Source: Podocnemis expansa (taxonomy: Eukaryota; Chordata; Testudines; Podocnemididae). Taken from it: 64,000 bases of DNA. The notes under the pieces are model-generated. The model was given only the letters and a program-made list of their open reading frames with translations. It was not told where the DNA came from and did not search any database. Position numbers and translations under genes: made by a program. Shown here piece by piece: positions 58,847 through 64,000 of this stretch. Where the stretch lies: positions 13,806,282 through 13,870,281 of the forward strand of contig ML681997.1 in NCBI GenBank assembly GCA_007922195.1. Reading direction: 5' to 3'. The stretch's first letter is position 1; each line of letters starts with the position of its first letter.

Positions 58847-59063
58847 CAGAGGGGTAGCCATGTTAGTCTGTATTCAGCAAAACAGGAGTCCTGTGGCACC
58901 TTAAAGACTACCAGATTTCTTTGGGCATACATTTTCATGGGCTTCAACCCAGTTCTTCAGATGCATCTGACAACGCATCTGACAAAGTGGGTTGCAGCCA
59001 TGAAAACTTATGCTCCAAAGAAATTTATTAGTCTTTAAGGTGCCACGGGACTCTTGGTTTTTA
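58847..59063 (-). mobile_element. Inverted GTGGCAC-family dimer, divergent subfamily
   Basis: Flanked by TTGGTTATTTT (58836-58846) and TTGATTATTTT (59064-59074), 10/11. The left end is complete (GAGGGGTAGCCATGTTAGTC). Arms use GGCACCTTAAAGACTA. The right arm reads CTGACAA...CATGAAAACTTATGCTCC. Of all copies, only here does a U-plus-C step (GCTC) follow the short stem. Confidence 0.88.
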
Positions 59064-59074
59064 TTGATTATTTT

Positions 59075-59554
59075 GATGTTCATTATCCATGGTTGTGTTT
59101 ACTTTAGTAAGTGAAGAATGTTTTCAGTGCTGGACACAGGTTCAGGCTGACAGTCCTAGACAGCAACTCCCAAAGCTGTGGATAAACTGCCCCAATCTGC
59201 TTTGTCTCACATGAGACCCCTACCTAAAAGATCTCAGCTGAGACCACCAGCTTGTTTTACATCACTTTGATTATGTAAACAGTCCCATGGTAATGACTTT
59301 TGGGCACTGCTGACCAGGGCTGGATTTGAAATGATTGCTTAGAAGTGAAAAGCTCCATAGCCTCTTACTGATCTCTAAGAGTTGTCAGTTTTAGGGTGAA
59401 GTCAAGTGTGTGTGTATTTCATACAATAACTTGAATGCAAATGTTAAGTCACACCTGTAGATGAGTTCCTCAGAAATTCCTAAGGTAACTGACTTTTTCT
59501 AGACCTGTTACAGTTTACTGTAATATGCCCTGCACATGGGACAGATGTACTAAC
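59075..59554. other. Intron 2, unique stretch
   Basis: No gene or clear repeat seen. Confidence 0.35.
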
Positions 59555-59568
59555 TAGATTGTATGCAG

Positions 59569-59781
59569 ATTCCAAAGGGGCAGCTGTGTTGGTCTGGTAA
59601 AGCAAAAAAAGCAAGGAGTCTTGTGGCACTTAAAGACTAACAGATTTATTTATCACATGAGCTTTCGTGGGAGAAAATCCCACCCCCTCTTCAAAGCGTC
59701 TGACGAAGTAGGATTTTCTCCCACGAAAGCTCATGCGATAAATAAATCTGTTAGTCTTTAAGTGCCACAAGACTCCTTACT
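59569..59781 (-). mobile_element. Inverted GTGGCAC retroposon, 213 bp, best-preserved
   Basis: Exact 14-bp duplication TAGATTGTATGCAG (59555-59568, 59782-59795). Left end complete (TTCCAAAGGGGCAGCTGTG); right arm truncated after CAAGACTCCTTA. The arms are almost perfectly complementary. The right arm reads CTGACGA, A, GTAGGA...TCCCAC, GAAA, GCTCATGC, the intact hammerhead-like core. The left arm has lost the CTGACGA box. Confidence 0.92.
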
Positions 59782-59795
59782 TAGATTGTATGCAG

Positions 59796-60557
59796 GGTCT
59801 TCGTGGTTTTTTGTTTTTTTTTCCCCTTTCCCTTATCTGCAATAACACTTGCATCAGTGCTATTAGATGTTCTCAGCAGATTGTCCCAGTAAATAGAAGC
59901 GATCTGATGTAGTCTGATGTAGACCCATTCCTCCACTTATCCTGAGTTTTTTTGCTTTAGAATAAAAAGTGAGAAAAGCCATTGTGAAAACACTGGGCAG
60001 ACAGAAGAGGTACTACAGCTGGTGTTAGAAGCAGGGGGAGGCTGTGCCACAGAAGGAGAGGTGGACTGTGGGGAGGGGGAAAGAGGCAAGGCAGCTGTAG
60101 GGGAGTTCCTGGGGAAGCGTGCACATCATCATGGAAGAAATCACCTCTGGTGGAAAGCAGAACAGCAGGGGAGGTTGTGCAGGATGGTGGTTGGGGATGG
60201 GAAGAGAGCTGAAGAAAGCAGCCTTGGTCAGTAAACCTGTGGTGCCTTTTTTTTTTCTTTTCCTTTTCCTTTTTTTTTTTTTTTTTTAATTTTTCTTGTG
60301 GGTGCGTATGTGTGTCTTGTTTAATTTGGGAGCAAACCCTTCAAACAACCAGCAACAAGCACTATATTCTGCTACAGTAAACTCCTCTGTGTATACCTGC
60401 ATGCTTTTTTTATAATGAAACTGAATGAAATTAGCACACTGCAATTGATGAAAGTTTTTCGGTGCAGAACCCCTGTATTTGCATAACAGCCAGATTGAGG
60501 GCCTCTGGGTGCAATGCAGTAGACACAATATTTTAAAAAAGACTTGTGTGACAATAC
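59796..60557. other. Intron 2, unique stretch
   Basis: No gene seen. Purine-rich patch at 60030-60230 and a poly-T run at 60247-60289. Confidence 0.35.
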
Positions 60558-60752
60558 CTAGTGGCCCCACTGAGACTGGGCTCCACTGTGATAGGTACTA
60601 TAGAAATTTGGTGAGAAACAATCTAAACAGACAAGAAGGCAGAGAATGAGGGGAGGTGATTTGTCCAAGGTCAGTAGATGACCCGTGCACAGAAATCATG
60701 CTTTCTGAATCACAGTCTAGCGCCTTGTGTAGTAGAACCCACTGCTTCCTCG
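60558..60752 (+). repeat. L3/CR1-like 3' relic
   Basis: CCCCACTGAGACTGGGCTCC, AATCTAAACAGACAAGAAGG, GTGATTTGTCCAAGGTCAG, GTAGAACCCACTGCTTCC: the ordered blocks of an ancient L3 3' UTR. Confidence 0.65.
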
Positions 60753-60839
60753 GTAAATAATTAGGGATTTGATTTCTCTAGTTCCTTCTATTGCCAGGGG
60801 TTTGAATGTGGCAGTTTTGTTTATAGGTGCCTACACTGT

Positions 60840-60965
60840 CTCTGCAGAACATTCGTATGAGCATTGGCATGATGTGCTGTAGGGATGTGGGGTTGGTCCT
60901 GCTTTGAACAGAGGGTTGGACTAGGTGATCTTCTAAGATTCTTTTCAGTCCTTATCTTTTAAGGT
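60840..60965 (+). mobile_element. CR1 3' end fragment
   Basis: GAGGGTTGGACTAGGTGATC then TTCAGTCCTTATCTTTTAA is the standard CR1 3' UTR phrase. The 8-bp terminal repeats are missing. Confidence 0.75.
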
Positions 60966-61598
60966 GTTTTCTTCAGAAAAGAGAGAGGAAGCACTTTGGG
61001 GGATCCTTGGAACTTTTCCGTATTAAAAGTTAGATCACTATGTGAAAAGGAAAAGCCTTTCTTTTGCTTCATTCTTGAGATGAGTGTGTAATATTATGTA
61101 ACTTAAGTGGAGAATTGCCTTTTTATGCTCTAAAAATGATTGTTGGTGTGATAAAGCAGTTGACTAATTACTAAATTACCCACTGTTGTTTAAAATACTT
61201 GCGCTGCAAAATGTAAATGAAAAAAAGTCTCTCTGTGTCAGTATGAAAAATGACAATAGCAAAAATAATACGTAGGACATCTGCTCCGATTTTTAAATTT
61301 TAAATTGCATTTAAGGCAGATGTTGCAGAATTTGAATGAAATAGGAGTAGATGGGGGAGAATGGAGCTGTTTACTTTTTATGAAGTCCCATTTTATGGTT
61401 AAATCCATTGTCCATATCTGAATTGATGCCTGTATTTTTCCATTGTTTGTAGCAAACTAAACAAAGTGCCTTCGGTATTAGGAGTATGCATAGTATCAGT
61501 CTTTGAAAGAGTTTCTTATTGGAATTCTGGGACATGAGATAGTAGGATGTAATATATGGAGCATTTCACTATCTCTTTCTGCTCTGTTTTTTTTCCAG

Positions 61599-61727
61599 GA
61601 GAATTTATAAAGACATGGAGGCCAAGATATTTTCTGTTGAAGAATGATGGCACTTTCATTGGCTACAAAGAGCGACCACAGGATGTTGACCAGCGGGAAT
61701 CCCCTTTAAATAATTTCTCCGTCGCTC
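61599..61727 (+). CDS. AKT1: AKT1, second coding exon (PH domain)
   Basis: Acceptor TTTTTTTTCCAG|GA and donor GCTC|GTAAGC bound 129 nt that complete Gly16 and encode residues 17-58, ending in phase 1. The read-through from exon 2 is in frame. [20 protein letters not shown] identifies AKT1: AKT2 has [17 protein letters not shown] and AKT3 has KTDGSFIGYKEKPQDVD. PH-domain lipid contacts Glu17, Arg23, Arg25 and Asn53 are present. Residue 18 is Phe (GAA TTT ATA) where AKT proteins I know have Tyr. The exon lies 45.9 kb from its upstream neighbour. The remaining PH, kinase and hydrophobic-motif exons lie outside the window. Confidence 0.96.
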
Positions 61728-62164
61728 GTAAGCATTTTCACAAGCACTCCCTCACTCTTACCGTTTGGGTTTTAAAGAATTACTATAAGCCTAGTCTTTG
61801 TAAATCTTTAACATCAAAACAAAATCAGCTCAATACAAAAGTTTGTGAAAATATATTTAAAAGTTTTCATTTTATGCACTATTAGATTTTGCAGTGTTCA
61901 ATCTGACTTGTAGCTTTGATGCATGAATGATTAGTGCAGAAGTATGATCACATCACTTTAAGTAATTCACTATTATTTTCACTCTTATCTGAAATTACTA
62001 TTACTGTTTATAGTTACAATACAAAATACTTTTTACTGCTTGCCTTTACTCTTATTATATTTTGTATATTATGAAAAATAGCTAACTTTTAGGTCCTGAT
62101 TGAAGAAGATACTCAGACATGAGTAATCCGTTCAGTAATATAAGATTAAGAACTTGGCAGAATC

Positions 62165-62395
62165 AGGGTTTTTAACCCTAACCTACATGTTTGCTGTTTT
62201 GGACGTGGCCCTGATTGTGTGGGAGTCTTTCCATTCTGGGAGCCACACCTTAGAAAGGATGTGCACAGACTGGAAAGAATGTAGAAAGAGAGTAACAAAA
62301 ATGATAAAGAGTTTTAGAAAACCTGACCCCCTGAAGAAAGATTAAAAATCCTAGTATGTTTAGTCTTCAGAAGTATGTGCCTCTGAGGTGGGGGG
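62165..62395 (+). mobile_element. CR1 LINE fragment, sense
   Basis: TTCCATTCTGGGAGCCACAC, AAGAATGTAGAAAGAGAGTA, ACAAAAATGATAAAGAG and TAGTCTTCAGAAG follow CR1 ORF2/3' order on the + strand. Stops abruptly where the next fragment begins on the other strand. Confidence 0.8.
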
Positions 62396-63770
62396 GATGA
62401 CAGGAAGGTAACTGTTAGCAAGCTTTTCCTAATATCTGACCTAAATTTCCCTTGCTGCAAAAAGCCCATTACTACTTGTTCCACCTTCAGTGGAGATAGA
62501 GAACAGTTGGTCACTTCCTGATTAGATCAGGCGTTAACATATTTGAAGAATGTCATTAGGTCATGTCCTGGCATCCCATGCTTGCTGCCCCACCCCCACC
62601 CGAGCCTTTTCTGAAGACTAAACACATCGATGTTTTTTAAAAGGTCAGGTCTGCTAAACCTTTCAGCATTTTTGTTGCTCTCTAGATTCTCTCAAGTTTG
62701 TCCACATCTTTCCCAAGAATTGGGGATGGGACTCCAGGTGAGACCTCACCAGTGCAGAATAGAGCAGGATAAATAGCACCTTGATCATGCATACAACAGT
62801 CCTATTAATATGCTCCAGAATATTTGCCTTTTTTCACAGCTGCATCACACTGATGTCTCTCATTCACCTTGTGATCGATCATAATCTCCAGATGCTTTTC
62901 AACAATACTGCTACCTAGCCTGTTCCTCATTTTGTTGTTGTTTTTTCCTTCCTAAGGGCGGTACTTTGCACTTGTCTTTATTGAACATTGTATTGAATTG
63001 AAATCAATTCTACACTTTGTCAAGATCATTTTGAATTTTAATCCTGTCCTCCAAAATGCTTACAACTCCTCCCATCTTGGGTTTCATCTGCAGACTTTAT
63101 ATGCATACTCACCACTCCGTTGTTCATATTATTAAGGAAAATATTGAATAGTATCAGACCCAGCACTGATCCCTGTGGAACCCTATTAGGTTCATCTTCC
63201 CCGTTTGACAGTGAAACATTCATAACTACTCTCTGAGTATGGCCTTTCAGCTAGGTGTGCACCCACCTTATAGTAATGTCATCTAGAACACATATTCATA
63301 CTTTGCTGCTGAGAATGTCAAGTGGGACCAGGTCCAAAAACCTTACTAAAATCAAGATGTTTTGCATCCACTGTTCCCCTCCTCCCCCCTCCGTCCAGGA
63401 GGCTAGTAACCCTGTTGAAGGAGAAATTAAGTTGGTTTGGCAAGATATATTCTTGACAAATCCATGCTGGCTATTCCTTATAACACTGTTATGCACTAGG
63501 TGCTTACAAATTGGTTGTTTTATAATTTGTTCCAGTATCTTTCAGGGTATCAAAGTTAAATGACTGGTCTATCATTCCCTGGGTCCTCCTTGTTCCCCTT
63601 TTTGAGATAGGTTCTATGTTTGCTCTTCTCCTGTCATCTGGGTCCTCACCTGTCTTCCAGGAATGTTCAAAGATTATTACTAATGATTCTGAGATTGCTT
63701 CAAATAGTTTAAGTGCCTAGGATGAATTTCATCAGGGCCTGCCCTGCCGTACCAACATGACTACTTCTAA
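62396..63770 (-). mobile_element. CR1 LINE, reverse transcriptase and 3' part, antisense
   Basis: The minus strand carries a CR1 reverse transcriptase segment: RVPQGSVLGLILFNIFLNNM and then SADET near 63130-63190. These correspond to the VPQGSVLG and FADDT motifs, with the catalytic aspartates changed or lost. A 3' part follows toward 62400 (TAGTAATGGGCTTTTTGCAG on the minus strand). Frames are broken; inactive. Confidence 0.85.
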
Positions 63771-63771
63771 C

Positions 63772-63928
63772 TCGGGTGTCAAACATGCAGCACATGAGCC
63801 ACTTTCATGTGACCATGACAGTGCTCTGCAGGACTGCACTCTCTCCCTAACAGAGAGAGACGTCATGGAGTGCAGTTTTGTATACACAGCACTCATGATG
63901 GCATGAGAGTGCTGTGGTATTTCGATTT
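63772..63928. mobile_element. hAT-type fragment related to 43926-44925
   Basis: CGGGTGTCAAACATGCAGCA start, GACTGCACTCTCTCCCTAAC and CATGGAGTGCAGTTTTGTAT blocks shared with the element at 43926. Cut on the right by the CR1 end. Confidence 0.65.
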
Positions 63929-64000
63929 CATAGAATCATAGAATCATAGGGTTGGAAGGGACCCCACGAGGTCATCTAGTCCAACCCCCTGCCAAAAAAA
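63929..64000 (-). mobile_element. CR1 3' terminus, runs off the edge
   Basis: TCATAGAATCATAGAATCAT followed by GGTTGGAAGGGACCCCACG and TCATCTAGTCCAACCCCCTG. This is the complement of a CR1 tail with its 8-bp terminal repeats, so the element reads leftward and continues past the window. Confidence 0.93.

Larger units (their letters stand above)
15727..61598 (+). other. AKT1: AKT1 intron 2 (45.9 kb)
   Basis: Bounded by donor GTAAGT (15727) and acceptor TCTGTTTTTTTTCCAG (ending 61598). It is long and carries nearly all the transposons in the window. No other convincing exon, on either strand, was found inside it. It contains the assembly gap, so its true length is uncertain. Confidence 0.9.
61728..64000 (+). 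other. AKT1: AKT1 intron 3, start
   Basis: Begins GTAAGC and runs off the window. From 62165 onward it is almost all CR1 LINE fragments plus one hAT fragment. No further AKT1 exon is seen. Confidence 0.85.

Noticed and set aside
59569..59781. Interpreting the foldback family as a simple hAT or Harbinger MITE
   Set aside because: Target duplications of 11-15 bp and one variable end do not fit 8-bp hAT or 3-bp Harbinger insertions.
61556..61885. 109-codon frame containing AKT1 exon 3
   Set aside because: Only 61599-61727 is coding; the frame reads on through the donor GTAAGC into intron.

Overview
This is a vertebrate nuclear window, probably from a turtle and possibly from a crocodilian. CR1 LINEs of reptile/bird type are common, one ending in the 8-bp TCATAGAA-type tail. 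MIR-like CORE-SINEs, many hAT MITEs, a decayed PIF/Harbinger transposon and a very abundant short 'GTGGCAC...TTAGTC' repeat typical of turtle and crocodile DNA are also present. There is one 400-bp assembly gap, at 44282-44681. No RNA gene, CRISPR array or prokaryotic feature is seen.

The only protein-coding gene I can support is AKT1, on the + strand. A CpG island with GC boxes and a CCAAT box (about 7975-8650) holds the promoter and a non-coding first exon, whose probable donor is at 8407/8408. Coding exon 2 (ATG at 15681, donor after 15726) encodes MDEVTIVKEGWLHKRG. Coding exon 3 (61599-61727) encodes the next part of the PH domain. The exons join in phase (46 + 129 nt) with canonical splice signals. 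Intron 1 is about 7.3 kb and intron 2 is 45.9 kb. The kinase domain and the rest of the gene lie beyond the right edge.

Layout: 1-7050 is upstream DNA with a hAT MITE, a CR1 3' half and an L3-like relic. 7085-7735 is a head-to-tail array of the short repeat, ending about 250 bp before the CpG island. 8650-10130 is a cluster of nested MITEs just inside intron 1. 10130-15000 is mostly unique intron, followed by a LINE tail before exon 2. Intron 2 is unique AT-rich DNA broken by MITEs, palindromes, CR1 pieces, LTR-like blocks, two minisatellites and the Harbinger relic. The right end (60560-64000) holds exon 3 and a pile-up of CR1 fragments.

The most interesting system is the short repeat. It occurs as monomers, tandem multimers and inverted dimers. 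Eight copies are flanked by 11-15 bp direct repeats; in seven of them one end is fixed and the other variable, and the eighth lacks the fixed end. Its best-preserved copies carry a hammerhead-like CTGANGA / stem / GAAA core. That combination resembles Penelope-linked retrozymes more than an ordinary cut-and-paste MITE, but a complete ribozyme fold (cleavage site, stem I) could not be drawn from sequence alone.
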